From: Mycobacterium heidelbergense
GTDB taxonomy: Bacteria; Actinomycetota; Actinomycetes; Mycobacteriales; Mycobacteriaceae
Assembly: GCF_010730745.1 (NCBI RefSeq)
Contig: NZ_AP022615.1
Location: 1,178,001 to 1,242,000, forward strand
Length of the DNA stretch: 64,000 nucleotides
Direction: 5' to 3'
Shown here piece after piece: positions 15,416 to 23,573 of the stretch; within the stretch, counting starts at the first letter, position 1; every line of letters begins with the position of its first letter. The notes below the pieces were generated by a model that ran no database searches, was not told the origin of the DNA, and worked only from the letters and a program-made list of their open reading frames with translations. The position numbers and the translations under genes are program-made.

Positions 15416-17206
15416 TCAGAGGCTCGAGTTACCCAGCCACAGCACGCTGGCGCCGCCCAGCGTCTGCTCGATGTTGTCCGAGATGTTGTGCACGATCCCG
15501 GCGATCGAGCGGCCGAGCAGCGCCCCGAGCGCGTCCGGCAGCGACGCGGCGGCCGGTTGCGACGAGGCTCGCGGTCGCACCAAGTCCAGCAGCGACGAAC
15601 CCGGATAGCCGACGACGCGGACCTCGGCGTCCTCGTCGAGACCGGCCAGGACCTTGGCCCGGCGCACCGCGGTCCGGAACCCGCCGAGCTCGTCGACCAG
15701 GCCGCGCTCGAGCGCGTCGGCGCCGGTCCAAACCCGCCCCCGCGCAACGCGATTCACCGCATCGGCGCTCAGGTCGCGGCCCTCGGCGACGCGCTCGACG
15801 AAGTCGGTGTAGAACAGGTCCGCCTCGGCCTCCCGATGCTCCCGCTGCTCCGGCGTGAACGGCGCGTCGACCGACCAGGCGTCGGCATTGGCGTTGGTAC
15901 GCACGGTATCCGACCCGACACCCAGGCGGCCCTTCAGCTCGCGAACGATCAGCTTGCCGGTGATCACACCGATCGAGCCGGTGATCGTGCCCGGATTGGC
16001 CACGATCGCGTCGGCGGCCACCGAGACGTAGTAGCCCCCGGACGCGGCGACGGCACCCATCGACGCCACCACCGGCTTGCCGCGCTCCCGGGCCCTCTTC
16101 ACCTCACGCCAGATGGTCTCCGACGCGGTGACCGAGCCGCCGGGGCTGTCCACCCGCAGCACGATCGCGGACACCGAATCGTCAGCGGCGGCCTCCCGCA
16201 GCGCCGCCGCGATGGTGTCGCCCCCGGCGGTGGAGGTGCCGAGCGGCAGGAATTGGGGGCCGCCGCGCCCGTTGACGATCGCGCCGTCGACGGTGATCGC
16301 GGCGAAGGTCGGCTTCGGCCGGCGGCCGGGGATGGACGGCACGGGCGGGGTCAGTCGCGACCGGGCCGCACCGGCGTAGCGCGCCAGGTACAGCCGAGGC
16401 GGACGATCGTCCTCGTCCGAAACATCTTCCACGCCAACGAGTTCCGCCATCCGGGCGTAGGCTTGGTCGCGGAATCCGATCCGGTCGATCAAACCGGAGG
16501 CCACCGCGTCATCGCGGAGCAGCGGGGCGCGGTCGGCCAGCGCGTCGAGCGCATCCGGATCGATCTTGCGCGACTCGGCGACCGTTCGCCAAACCTGTTC
16601 TTGCAGGCTTTCCAGCATCCGGGTGACGGCCTCGCGGTGGGCCTCGGTGAAGCTCGCCTGAGTGAAAAGGTTTGCCGCCGACTTGTATTCGCCGCGCGCG
16701 ACGAACTGGGCCTCGATCCCCGCCTTGTCGAGCGCGTCGCGCAGGAACGTGGCGTTGCTCGCGAAGCCGATCAGCCCGACGCTTCCCGACGGCTGCATCC
16801 AGACCTCGCCGAACGCCGAGGCCAGGTAGTAGGACAGCGTGCCCGGATACGTCTCGGCCCAGGCCAGCGACGGCTTGACGGCGCTGAAGGCCGCGACCGC
16901 CTCACGCAGCTCCTGGATCGCCGCGGGCGCCGCCGCCGCAAGCTGCACCCGGGCGATCAGCCCGGCGACCCGGGGGTCCTCGGCGGCGCGGTGGATCGCG
17001 GCGACGGTGTCGCGCAGCGACATCGGCCGGCTGCCGCCGGTGATGATCGCCAGCGGGTCGAAGCCCGTCGTCTCCGGCGGGGCCGAGCGCAGGTCGAACT
17101 CGAGCACACAGCCGTCGGGTACGCCGTGATGGCGGGCGGTATCGACCCGGCCCGCGAGGGCACGGACGTCGTCGATCCCGGGGAGGGAGGGCAGGAAACC
17201 AAACAT
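15416..17206 (-). CDS. sppA: Signal peptide peptidase SppA, 67-kDa type
   Basis: Membrane-associated serine protease that degrades cleaved signal peptides, here 596 aa with the tandem-domain architecture. The first half supplies the catalytic Lys (K175 in ARGEYKSAANLF) and the second half the nucleophile Ser (S389 in GAVAASGGYYVS). VDSPGGSVTASE at about 352-363 is the second-half oxyanion region. The ATG at 17206 (MFGFLPSLPG) is used; codons further upstream run into the palindrome at 17243. It follows rplO on the same strand but beyond a strong hairpin. Confidence 0.93.
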   Translation of the reverse strand: MFGFLPSLPGIDDVRALAGRVDTARHHGVPDGCVLEFDLRSAPPETTGFDPLAIITGGSRPMSLRDTVAAIHRAAEDPRVAGLIARVQLAAAAPAAIQELREAVAAFSAVKPSLAWAETYPGTLSYYLASAFGEVWMQPSGSVGLIGFASNATFLRDALDKAGIEAQFVARGEYKSAANLFTQASFTEAHREAVTRMLESLQEQVWRTVAESRKIDPDALDALADRAPLLRDDAVASGLIDRIGFRDQAYARMAELVGVEDVSDEDDRPPRLYLARYAGAARSRLTPPVPSIPGRRPKPTFAAITVDGAIVNGRGGPQFLPLGTSTAGGDTIAAALREAAADDSVSAIVLRVDSPGGSVTASETIWREVKRARERGKPVVASMGAVAASGGYYVSVAADAIVANPGTITGSIGVITGKLIVRELKGRLGVGSDTVRTNANADAWSVDAPFTPEQREHREAEADLFYTDFVERVAEGRDLSADAVNRVARGRVWTGADALERGLVDELGGFRTAVRRAKVLAGLDEDAEVRVVGYPGSSLLDLVRPRASSQPAAASLPDALGALLGRSIAGIVHNISDNIEQTLGGASVLWLGNSSL

Positions 17207-17242
17207 ACTATGCAGGGTACCGAGCGGGCCCCGCTCCCCCTC

Positions 17243-17300
17243 CGAGCAGACGCAGAATCGCACGAATCCGCGCAGCGGCGTGCGATTCTGCGTCTGCTCG
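17243..17300. terminator. Perfect 22-bp palindrome closing the spc operon
   Basis: Arms at 17243-17264 and 17279-17300 are perfectly complementary (beginning CGAGCAGACGCAGA) around a 14-nt loop, between the rplO stop and sppA. There is no U-tract, which is common for mycobacterial terminators. A nearly identical stem occurs after rpoC at 62912-62971, so this is a dispersed element that probably ends transcription in both directions. Confidence 0.75.
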
Positions 17301-17329
17301 CGGTACTACTGGCGGTGCTGCTCGCGGTA

Positions 17330-17770
17330 CTAGAGCTCGGTGGCCGAGCCGCCCGCGGCGGTGATCTTCTCGCGTGCGCTGCCGCTGAACTTGTGCGCGG
17401 ACACCTCGACCTTGACGGTCAGCTCGCCGTCGCCGAGGACCTTGACCAACGAGTTCTTGCGGACCGCGCCCTTGGCCACGAGGTCGTCCACCCCGATGGC
17501 ACCGCCCTGGGGGAACAGCCGGTTGATGTCGCCGACGTTGACGATCTCGTACTCGGTGCGGAACCGGTTCCGGAATCCCTTGAGCTTGGGCAGCCGCATG
17601 TGGATCGGCATCTGCCCACCCTCGAAGGTCACCGGCACGTTCTTGCGCGCCTTGGTGCCCTTGGTGCCGCGGCCCGCGGTCTTGCCCTTGGAGCCTTCAC
17701 CGCGACCGACGCGGGTACGGGGAGTCTTCGACCCGGGCGCGGGCTTCAGGTCGTGCAGTTTGATGGTCAC
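17330..17770 (-). CDS. rplO: 50S ribosomal protein L15 (uL15)
   Basis: A 146-aa 23S rRNA-binding protein. It starts MTIKLHDLKPAPGSK, has the Gly-rich loop RVGRGEGSKGKTAGRGTKG, then GGQMPIHMRLPKLKGF, and ends in the usual KITAAGGSATEL region. It overlaps the rpmD stop by 4 nt. It is the last gene of the spc operon in this genome, since secY lies elsewhere in the window, and it is followed by the 22-bp-stem palindrome. Confidence 0.97.
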   Translation of the reverse strand: MTIKLHDLKPAPGSKTPRTRVGRGEGSKGKTAGRGTKGTKARKNVPVTFEGGQMPIHMRLPKLKGFRNRFRTEYEIVNVGDINRLFPQGGAIGVDDLVAKGAVRKNSLVKVLGDGELTVKVEVSAHKFSGSAREKITAAGGSATEL

Positions 17771-17949
17771 TTGGCCTCCTCCACCTCAACGAGGTGGCTC
17801 ACCACCGCGATCAGGCCGCGCGTCGCTGCGTTGTCCTCGCGGACCACCGAATGGCGGATCCGCCGCAGGCCCAGGGTGCGCAGGCTCTCGCGCTGCTTCC
17901 AGCGTGTGCCGATCGTGCTGCGCACCTGGGTGATCTTGAGCTGACTCAT
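17767..17949 (-). CDS. rpmD: 50S ribosomal protein L30 (uL30)
   Basis: A small ribosomal protein of 60 aa beginning MSQLKITQVRSTIGTRWKQRE, followed by the core LRTLGLRRIRHSVVRED and the tail SHLVEVEEAK. Length and order (rpsE-rpmD-rplO) are those expected of the bacterial spc operon. It starts 2 nt after the rpsE stop and overlaps rplO by 4 nt, so translation of the three genes is probably coupled. Confidence 0.97.
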   Translation of the reverse strand: MSQLKITQVRSTIGTRWKQRESLRTLGLRRIRHSVVREDNAATRGLIAVVSHLVEVEEAK

Positions 17950-17951
17950 GG

Positions 17952-18647
17952 CTATGCCGTTCCTTCCCGAGCCGCGGCCCCGGCGGGAAGACTGGCGAGC
18001 GCGTCACTTTCGCGCCGCGCCTTCAGCATCCCGGCCGGCGCGACGTCCTCGATCGGCAGCCCGCGGCGAGCGGCCACCTCCTCGGGACGCTGCAGCAGCT
18101 TGAGTGCGGCGACGGTGGCGTGCACCACGTTGATCGCGTTGTCGCTGCCCAACGATTTGGCCAGGATGTCATGCACCCCAGCGCATTCCAGCACCGCGCG
18201 GGCCGCACCGCCGGCGATCACACCGGTACCCGGGCTGGCGGGGCGCAACAGCACCACGCCGGCGGCCGCCTCGCCCTGGACGGGGTGCGTGATGGTGCCC
18301 CCGATCAACGGGACCCGGAAGAAGCCCTTGCGCGCCTCTTCCACGCCCTTGGCGATCGCGGCCGGTACCTCCTTGGCCTTGCCGTAGCCGACGCCGACCA
18401 TGCCGTTGCCGTCACCCACGATGACCAACGCGGTGAAGCTGAATCGCCGACCGCCCTTGACCACCTTGGAGACGCGGTTGATGGCGACGACCCGCTCCAG
18501 GTAGTTGCTCTTCTCGCCGTCCCGGTCCCGATCGCGGCCGCCACGGCCACTGTCGCGCCGGCCGCGGCTGTCGCGGCCGTCACCGCGCGCATCACGGCTG
18601 TCGCGGCTGTCCGGGGCGGCCTGGCCGCCGACCGACTGCTCCGCCAT
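17952..18647 (-). CDS. rpsE: 30S ribosomal protein S5 (uS5)
   Basis: A 231-aa protein with the S5 double-stranded-RNA-binding core LERVVAINRVSKVVKGGRRFSF and the C-terminal domain VVLLRPASPGTGVIAGGAARAVLECAG. An N-terminal extension of about 45 residues is rich in Arg, Asp, Ser and Gly (SRDSRDARGDGRDSR pattern) and is longer than in most bacteria. The C-terminus also has an Ala-rich tail. It belongs to the spc operon, with a 22-nt gap after rplR. Confidence 0.96.
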   Translation of the reverse strand: MAEQSVGGQAAPDSRDSRDARGDGRDSRGRRDSGRGGRDRDRDGEKSNYLERVVAINRVSKVVKGGRRFSFTALVIVGDGNGMVGVGYGKAKEVPAAIAKGVEEARKGFFRVPLIGGTITHPVQGEAAAGVVLLRPASPGTGVIAGGAARAVLECAGVHDILAKSLGSDNAINVVHATVAALKLLQRPEEVAARRGLPIEDVAPAGMLKARRESDALASLPAGAAAREGTA

Positions 18648-18669
18648 TATGCGGTCCTTCCAGTTGTCA

Positions 18670-19038
18670 TCAGAAACTCAATCCGTTCTCGCGTGCGGCA
18701 TCGGCCAGCGCCGCGATCCGTCCGCCGTAGGTGTATCCGCCACGGTCGAACACCACGGTGTCGATGCCGGCGGCCTTGCCACGCTCGGCGATCAGTTGGC
18801 CCACCCGCACGCTGCGGGCTTTCTTGTCGCCCTGCAGGCCGCGCACGTCGTCCTCGATCGACGACGCGGCGGCCAACGTGGTGCCGTTGTCGTCGTTGAC
18901 CAGTTGCACGTGAATGTGCCGCGCGGACCGGTGCACCACCAGCCGCGGGCGCGCCGCGGTGCCCGCGATCTTCTTGCGCAGCCGCGAGTGCCTCCGCAGC
19001 CGGGACACCCGCCGAGTCGCGGAAATTGTTTGCGCCAT
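18670..19038 (-). CDS. rplR: 50S ribosomal protein L18 (uL18)
   Basis: A 122-aa 5S rRNA-binding protein. It starts MAQTISATRRVSRLRRHSRLR, contains RPRLVVHRSARHIHVQLVND and ends with the conserved FDRGGYTYGGRIAALADAARENGLSF region. The start lies 2 nt after the rplF stop. Length and motif order are typical and there is nothing unusual beyond the high Arg content. Confidence 0.97.
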   Translation of the reverse strand: MAQTISATRRVSRLRRHSRLRKKIAGTAARPRLVVHRSARHIHVQLVNDDNGTTLAAASSIEDDVRGLQGDKKARSVRVGQLIAERGKAAGIDTVVFDRGGYTYGGRIAALADAARENGLSF

Positions 19039-19040
19039 AA

Positions 19041-19580
19041 CTACTTACCCGTCTTTCCGACCTTGCGGCGGACCTGCTCGCCCTCATAGCGCACGCCCTT
19101 GCCCTTGTACGGGTCGGGGCGGCGCAGACGGCGGATGTTCGCCGAGATCTGGCCGACCTGCTGCTTGTCGATCCCGGAGACCGTGAACTTCGTCGGTGAC
19201 TGGACCGCGAACGTGATGCCCTCGGGCGCCTCGATCACCACGGGATGGCTGTAGCCCAGCGCGAACTCGAGATTGGAGCCCTTGAGCTGGACGCGGTAAC
19301 CGACCCCGAAGATCTCCATCTTGGTGGTGTAGCCCTGCGTGACGCCGGTGACCAGGTTAGACACCAGGGTGCGCGACAGCCCGTGCAGCGAGCGGTTGTG
19401 CCGCTCGTCGTCGGGCCGGGTAACCACGATCGCGCCATCCTCGTTGCGCGCCACCGTGATCGGCTCGGCGACCGTCAAATCCAGCACGCCCTTGGGCCCC
19501 TTCACCGAGACCTTCTGGCCGTCGATCGTCACGTCGACTCCGGCGGGAATCGGAATCGGCTGCTTACCAATGCGCGACAT
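19041..19580 (-). CDS. rplF: 50S ribosomal protein L6 (uL6)
   Basis: A 179-aa protein near the factor-binding centre of the large subunit. It begins MSRIGKQPIPIPAGVDVTID, contains the internal repeat of two similar domains, and ends in the signature RRPDPYKGKGVRYEGEQVRRKVGKTGK. Start and length match actinobacterial L6. It lies 12 nt downstream of rpsH within the spc operon. Confidence 0.97.
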   Translation of the reverse strand: MSRIGKQPIPIPAGVDVTIDGQKVSVKGPKGVLDLTVAEPITVARNEDGAIVVTRPDDERHNRSLHGLSRTLVSNLVTGVTQGYTTKMEIFGVGYRVQLKGSNLEFALGYSHPVVIEAPEGITFAVQSPTKFTVSGIDKQQVGQISANIRRLRRPDPYKGKGVRYEGEQVRRKVGKTGK

Positions 19581-19592
19581 GGTTACTTCCTC

Positions 19593-19991
19593 TCACCAGA
19601 CATAAGCGAGGACTTCGCCGCCCACGCCCTGCCTGGCCGCCTGACGGTCGGTGAGCAGGCCCGAGGACGTCGAGATGATCGCCACGCCGAGTCCGCCGAG
19701 CACCCGCGGCAGATTGGTCGATTTCGCGTACACCCGCAGCCCCGGCTTGGACACCCGGCGCAGGCCGGCGATGCTGCGCTCCCGGCTGGGCCCGTACTTG
19801 AGCTGGATGATCAGCGACTTGCCGACCCGAGCGTCTTCGGTTCGGTAGTCGGTGATGTAGCCCTCGCTCTTGAGGATCTCGGCGATGTTGGCCTTGATCT
19901 TGGAGTGCGGCAAACTCACCTCGTCGTGGTACGCCGAATTGGCGTTGCGCAGACGCGTCAAGAGGTCTGCGATCGGGTCCGTCATCGTCAT
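19593..19991 (-). CDS. rpsH: 30S ribosomal protein S8 (uS8)
   Basis: A 132-aa 16S rRNA-binding protein, starting MTMTDPIADLLTRLRNANSA and ending with the S8 signature region ISTSSGLLTDRQAARQGVGGEVLAYVW. In E. coli S8 is the translational regulator of the spc operon; I see no obvious S8 site here. It lies between rpsN and rplF with short gaps. Confidence 0.97.
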   Translation of the reverse strand: MTMTDPIADLLTRLRNANSAYHDEVSLPHSKIKANIAEILKSEGYITDYRTEDARVGKSLIIQLKYGPSRERSIAGLRRVSKPGLRVYAKSTNLPRVLGGLGVAIISTSSGLLTDRQAARQGVGGEVLAYVW

Positions 19992-20012
19992 GGTGTCTAG
20001 TCCTGTGTCCGG

Positions 20013-20198
20013 TTACCAGCTGCTCTTCTGCACGCCGGGCAGTTCACCCGCGTGGGCCATCTCGCGCAGGCAGATCCTGCACAGGCCGAACTTGCGGTAG
20101 ACGGCGCGCGGGCGCCCGCACTTGCTGCAGCGCGTGTAGGAACGCACCGCGAACCGTGGTTTCCGAGCCGCCTTGTTGATCAGTGCCTTCTTAGCCAT
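20013..20198 (-). CDS. rpsN: 30S ribosomal protein S14, zinc-binding type (uS14)
   Basis: A 61-aa short-form S14 with two CxxC pairs (CSKCGRP and CRICLRE), i.e. the zinc-containing C+ version, located in the spc operon as expected. It starts MAKKALINKAARKPRFAVRSY. In mycobacteria a zinc-free paralogue elsewhere normally replaces it under zinc starvation; none is in this window. The start is 4 nt downstream of the rplE stop. Confidence 0.97.
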   Translation of the reverse strand: MAKKALINKAARKPRFAVRSYTRCSKCGRPRAVYRKFGLCRICLREMAHAGELPGVQKSSW

Positions 20199-20202
20199 CT
20201 AG

Positions 20203-20766
20203 TCAGTTCTCCTTGAACGGAAAGCCGAGGGCCCGCAACAGCGCTCGCCCTTCGTCGTCGGTCGTCGCCGAGGTGACGACGTTGATGTCCATCCCGCGGA
20301 CCCGGTCGATCTTGTCCACGTCGATCTCGTGGAATACCGACTGCTCGGCCAGCCCGAAGGTGTAGTTGCCGACACCGTCGAACTGCTTGGGCGAAAGCCC
20401 GCGAAAGTCACGGATGCGCGGGAGCGCGATCGACGTGAGCCGGTCGAGGAACTCCCACATCCGGTCCCCGCGCAGGGTGACCCGGACGCCGATCGGCATG
20501 CCCTCGCGCAACTTGAACTGCGCGATGGACTTGCGCGCCTTGCGAACCTCGGGTTTCTGCCCGGTGATCAGCGCCAGGTCGTTGACCGCGCCGTTGATCA
20601 GCTTGGCGTCGCGGGCCGCTTCACCGACGCCCATGTTGACGACGACCTTCGTCACGGTCGGGATCTGCATAACGTTGCCGTAGCCGAACTGCTGGTGCAA
20701 CGAATCCCGAATCTCTTTGGCGTAGCGCTCCTTGAGGCGCGGCTGAACCTTTTCTGCAGTGCTCAT
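20203..20766 (-). CDS. rplE: 50S ribosomal protein L5 (uL5)
   Basis: A 187-aa 5S rRNA-binding protein. It starts MSTAEKVQPRLKERYAKEIR, contains VTKVVVNMGVGEAARDAKLI and the GMDINVVTSATTDDEGRALL region, and ends LGFPFKEN. Its start codon overlaps the rplX stop by one base, indicating translational coupling in the rplN-rplX-rplE unit. Confidence 0.97.
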   Translation of the reverse strand: MSTAEKVQPRLKERYAKEIRDSLHQQFGYGNVMQIPTVTKVVVNMGVGEAARDAKLINGAVNDLALITGQKPEVRKARKSIAQFKLREGMPIGVRVTLRGDRMWEFLDRLTSIALPRIRDFRGLSPKQFDGVGNYTFGLAEQSVFHEIDVDKIDRVRGMDINVVTSATTDDEGRALLRALGFPFKEN

Positions 20767-21083
20767 CAGATGTCCTTGCCATTGCGCTTGGAGACGCGGA
20801 CCCGCTTGCCGGTCTCCTCGTCGACCCGGTAACCGACGCGGGCGGGCTTGCCGTCCGAGTCGACGACCATCACGTTGGACACGTGGATCGGGGCCTCCTG
20901 GGTGACGATGCCGCCCGACTGCGCCCCGCGCTGGTTGGTCGAGATCGCGGTGTGCTTCTTGATCCGGTTGACGCCCTCGACCAGCACCCGGTCGCGTTCC
21001 GGGTACGCCTGCAAGACTTTGCCCTTGGCCCCTTTATCCTTGCCGGCGATCACCAGGACGGTGTCGCCCTTGCGGACCTTCAT
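20766..21083 (-). CDS. rplX: 50S ribosomal protein L24 (uL24)
   Basis: A 105-aa KOW-domain protein that initiates large-subunit assembly. It starts MKVRKGDTVLVIAGKDKGAKG (the KOW motif), followed by VLVEGVNRIKKH and the basic tail RVRVSKRNGKDI. It begins immediately after the rplN stop and overlaps rplE by one base. Confidence 0.97.
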   Translation of the reverse strand: MKVRKGDTVLVIAGKDKGAKGKVLQAYPERDRVLVEGVNRIKKHTAISTNQRGAQSGGIVTQEAPIHVSNVMVVDSDGKPARVGYRVDEETGKRVRVSKRNGKDI

Positions 21084-21452
21084 CTACAACACCTCCGGGG
21101 CCAGCGAGATGATCTTCATGAATCGCTTCTCACGCAGTTCGCGGCCGACTGGGCCGAAGATGCGCGTCCCGCGCGGGTCGTTGTCGGGCTTGATGATCAC
21201 CGCGGCGTTTTCGTCGAACTTGATGTAGCTGCCGTCGGGCCGCCTGCGCTCCTTGACGGTGCGCACCACGACGGCCTTGACGACGTCGCCGCGCTTGACG
21301 TTGCCGCCGGGGATGGCGTCCTTGACGGTGGCGACGATGACGTCACCGATGCCCGCGTAGCGTCGCGACGAACCGCCGAGCACCCGGATGCACAAGATCT
21401 CCTTGGCCCCGGTGTTGTCGGCGACCTTCAGCCGCGATTCCTGCTGAATCAC
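21084..21452 (-). CDS. rplN: 50S ribosomal protein L14 (uL14)
   Basis: A 122-aa 23S rRNA-binding protein and first gene of the spc operon. It starts [20 protein letters not shown], contains [20 protein letters not shown] and ends [24 protein letters not shown] ribosome binding site precedes the ATG. The leader upstream is about 145 nt if the promoter at 21605-21633 is used. In contrast to bacteria with one continuous S10-spc cluster, rpsQ lies 8 kb away across accessory genes. Confidence 0.97.
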
Positions 21453-21604
21453 TCGATCTCCTGACCTGGTTCACGTGTGCACGGCAGGAGGGAGGCAAAG
21501 CCCACCAAAAACCCTGACATGCGCGGTGTTGAAACTTCTTTGTCGCCCAATTGCACGCGGGGCCGATTACACACCGGCCGAGGTCTGCCCAGGGCAACCC
21601 CTGA

Positions 21605-21633
21605 AGTCTAGGGGACGAGCAGCTCAGCGCCAA
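21605..21633 (-). promoter_or_regulatory. Candidate housekeeping promoter of the spc operon
   Basis: Minus strand: TTGGCG (21633-21628), a 17-nt spacer, then TAGACT (21610-21605). This agrees well with SigA-type promoters and lies upstream of rplN, just beyond the DinB-like stop codon. Predicted transcription starts near 21598, giving a leader of about 145 nt before rplN. Confidence 0.55.
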
Positions 21634-21646
21634 ATTTCGGGCTTGG

Positions 21647-22231
21647 TCAGGGGTCTATAGCGGCTCTGCTGAGCCTTTCGCCGATCGTGCGGATATCGCC
21701 GAGATGGTGAACGCCCTCGTGCATTGCCTGGCGAACCAGCCAGCGTGCGGTGCGGTGTTCGCCTGGCAACCGGGTTGCGACACGGTCCCAGTCCGGCTCC
21801 CCCGTGCGGGCAATTTCTTCACAGAAACCCGCTGCGGCGGTCGCAACCTCGCTAAGCGTGGCGGCGAGGTCGCAGTCGTTGTACCGGAAACGACGCGCCC
21901 GCAAATCGTTGAACATTGGCTCCAAGGCGGGCTGGTATTCGGTCCGCGTGCGGTGCAATCGGATAGTGAAGGTGACGTAGACATCGCGGAGATGGCAGAC
22001 ATACTCGGCAACCGTCCACACGGTAGGACCGGGCCGCATCCTGCGCACGTCAGCCGGGATTGAGTGCACCGCCTCCCGGACAGCGCGCGGGATGCCGACG
22101 ATGGAGTCGACCGCATCGCCGACGCTGATCTGCCGGTAAGTCAGCCCACAGACATCGCAGGTGTGATCCTCAGCGGCCAGCGCCGGTAGCGACTCGCGGC
22201 TCGAGTGGTTCTCTGCATCCGACGCGGCCAC
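21647..22231 (-). CDS. DinB-like four-helix metalloprotein
   Basis: A 194-aa protein of the DinB/YfiT superfamily. After a short N-terminal extension with a CDVCG pair (CxxC, perhaps metal-binding), the helical core shows WTVAEYVCHLRDVYVTF and the C-terminal AMHEGVHHLGDI. Together these give the three His ligands expected of the family. Relatives include thiol-dependent transferases using mycothiol or bacillithiol, but no specific substrate can be assigned. The GTG at 22231 has a GGAGG ribosome binding site 8 nt upstream. It is the first gene of the accessory insert next to the spc promoter. Confidence 0.75.
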   Translation of the reverse strand: MAASDAENHSSRESLPALAAEDHTCDVCGLTYRQISVGDAVDSIVGIPRAVREAVHSIPADVRRMRPGPTVWTVAEYVCHLRDVYVTFTIRLHRTRTEYQPALEPMFNDLRARRFRYNDCDLAATLSEVATAAAGFCEEIARTGEPDWDRVATRLPGEHRTARWLVRQAMHEGVHHLGDIRTIGERLSRAAIDP

Positions 22232-22415
22232 GGGAATATCCTCCGCCTAAAACGGTGTCGGGGTCGGGTGGGGCCGATCCGCCTCGGGCCAGACTCAGGC
22301 GCCGCCACAGCGACTGGCCGGCAGGATCGCGTGCATCGTTCTGACAACAGGCGCAGCTCAACATTTGGCCGCCGGGTAGACACGCTGAGCTTGACCGGGA
22401 ACCATTGGGCCGCAG
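22232..22415. other. Intergenic stretch with no recognised feature
   Basis: Between the DinB-like start and the stop of the RHH gene. It holds the DinB ribosome binding site (GGAGG near 22240) and nothing else that I can identify. No convincing reading frame or repeat is present. Confidence 0.4.
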
Positions 22416-22682
22416 TCACTTCGCCGTTCTGACGATGGTGAGGTTGTGATCATGTAGCGCGGTGATAAGTGCGCGGGTCCCGTCGTCGTGTTGTGGCGCC
22501 AGTTCATGGGCGATGGCTGTGCGCACCACGGCCGATACCGGTAGGCCGCGTTCTGCGGCAGCGGCGCGTAGCCGGGTCATCTCATCGTCGGTGAGGCGCA
22601 CGGTAAGGGTTTGGGCCTTTTCGCGGTTGGGTTGGGTGGCCGACGCGGTCGTGTATTCAGAGCTGTCGACGGCTTCCAGCAT
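22416..22682 (-). CDS. Ribbon-helix-helix (CopG-like) DNA-binding protein
   Basis: A small protein of about 88 aa with a RHH core: QTLTVRLTDDEMTRLRAAAAERGLPVSAVVRTAIAHEL. This is typical of antitoxins that bind operators as dimers. No toxin partner lies downstream on its strand, so it may be an orphan or may regulate the divergent AbrB-RelE pair. The start is uncertain: in-frame ATGs exist at 22751, 22715 and 22682. The 22751 ATG would overlap the divergent gene's own ATG, so I prefer a shorter form. Confidence 0.65.
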   Translation of the reverse strand: MLEAVDSSEYTTASATQPNREKAQTLTVRLTDDEMTRLRAAAAERGLPVSAVVRTAIAHELAPQHDDGTRALITALHDHNLTIVRTAK

Positions 22683-22722
22683 GTCACACGCCAAAGTCGT
22701 ACGGGTAGGCCGCATTGCTGTA

Positions 22723-22747
22723 TTACGGCATTCATGGAATGCTGTAA
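22723..22747. promoter_or_regulatory. Palindromic operator before the AbrB-RelE pair
   Basis: Two 11-bp arms (TTACGGCATTC and GAATGCTGTAA) with one mismatch surround a 3-bp centre. The site ends 2 bp before the ATG at 22750 and lies between divergent antitoxin-like genes, the usual place for an autoregulatory TA operator. Confidence 0.55.
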
Positions 22748-22749
22748 CC

Positions 22750-23052
22750 ATGTCATTTCATGGATATGTTGGAGTGCAGGCTCGAGGTGTAGTCGCCCTG
22801 CCCGCGGAGGTTCGGCGTCGGCTGCACCTAGATGAACCGGGTGCACAAGTAGAGATCACCGAGCGCGACGACGGTGTGCTCGAGCTGCGCCCATCGCTGC
22901 CTGTTCCCGCCGATCAGCGTTGGTTTTGGACCGAGCGCTGGCAGCAGAGTGAACGGGAGGTTGACGACCACGTGGCGGCGGGGCGGGTCACGGTGCACCA
23001 AGACGGCGATTCCTTGCTGGAGCACCTCGATCGGCTGGATGCCAGCCAATAG
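22750..23052 (+). CDS. AbrB/SpoVT-type antitoxin
   Basis: A 100-aa protein whose N-terminus FHGYVGVQARGVVALPAEVRRRLHLDEPGAQVEI matches the swapped-hairpin AbrB fold of VapB/MazE-like antitoxins. The rest (WFWTERWQQSEREVDDHVAAGRVTVH) would wrap the toxin. There is no Shine-Dalgarno sequence, so the message may be leaderless. Its TAG stop overlaps the toxin GTG by one base. A palindrome lies immediately upstream. I read the pair as a type II toxin-antitoxin module. Confidence 0.78.
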   Translation: MSFHGYVGVQARGVVALPAEVRRRLHLDEPGAQVEITERDDGVLELRPSLPVPADQRWFWTERWQQSEREVDDHVAAGRVTVHQDGDSLLEHLDRLDASQ

Positions 23053-23363
23053 TGAAGTTTGAAACCACACCGGCATTCGACGCCGACTACCGTCGGCTCA
23101 AACGCGAGCACCGCGAAGCCTTCCGCCGGGTGCTCAAGACCAAGTTCATCCCGGCATGCGACGTGCTGGCAGTTAATCCATCCGAAACCTGGCCTAAATC
23201 GCTTCGCGTCAAGCCGGTCCAGGGGGCGCATGGGGTGCTCGAAATGACCTGGTCGTTCGCCAGCCCTGACGGTCGCGCCACCTTCGAGCTGGTCACGGTG
23301 GGCGGGGAACTCCGCTGCCGGTGGCGCCGCATCGGGGACCACTCTGTGTTCGCCTCTCCCTGA
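23052..23363 (+). CDS. RelE/ParE-superfamily toxin
   Basis: A 103-aa protein beginning MKFETTPAFDADYRRLKREHREAFRRVLKTKF, typical of RelE/ParE folds with an N-terminal helical hairpin. The later HGVLEMTWSFASPDGRATFEL and CRWRRIGDHSVF give the beta-sheet end, with Arg and His residues of the kind used for mRNA cleavage by RelE-like toxins. The GTG start overlaps the antitoxin stop by one base. The target is unproven. Confidence 0.75.
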   Translation: MKFETTPAFDADYRRLKREHREAFRRVLKTKFIPACDVLAVNPSETWPKSLRVKPVQGAHGVLEMTWSFASPDGRATFELVTVGGELRCRWRRIGDHSVFASP

Positions 23364-23573
23364 CCCGCGAGCGAGCTGGTCGCACAAAGACAACAGCAGG
23401 TGACAATGTCACGAATATCGTTGCTTTCAGCCAAGATTCGTCGGCAAGCGGCAAACTAACCTGACCTTGGAGACAAGTCGGGAATCTACCTGCATCGGGT
23501 GCGCTCGGCCAGGCAGCATAGGGCCGCAAAATGGCGCACGGCGGCCGAGCACCGCGTCGGCCACGGCGTGCCG

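Noticed and set aside
17221..17335. Part of a CRISPR repeat
   Set aside because: The repeated stem is palindromic and occurs once per site; there is no array of repeats and spacers anywhere in the window.
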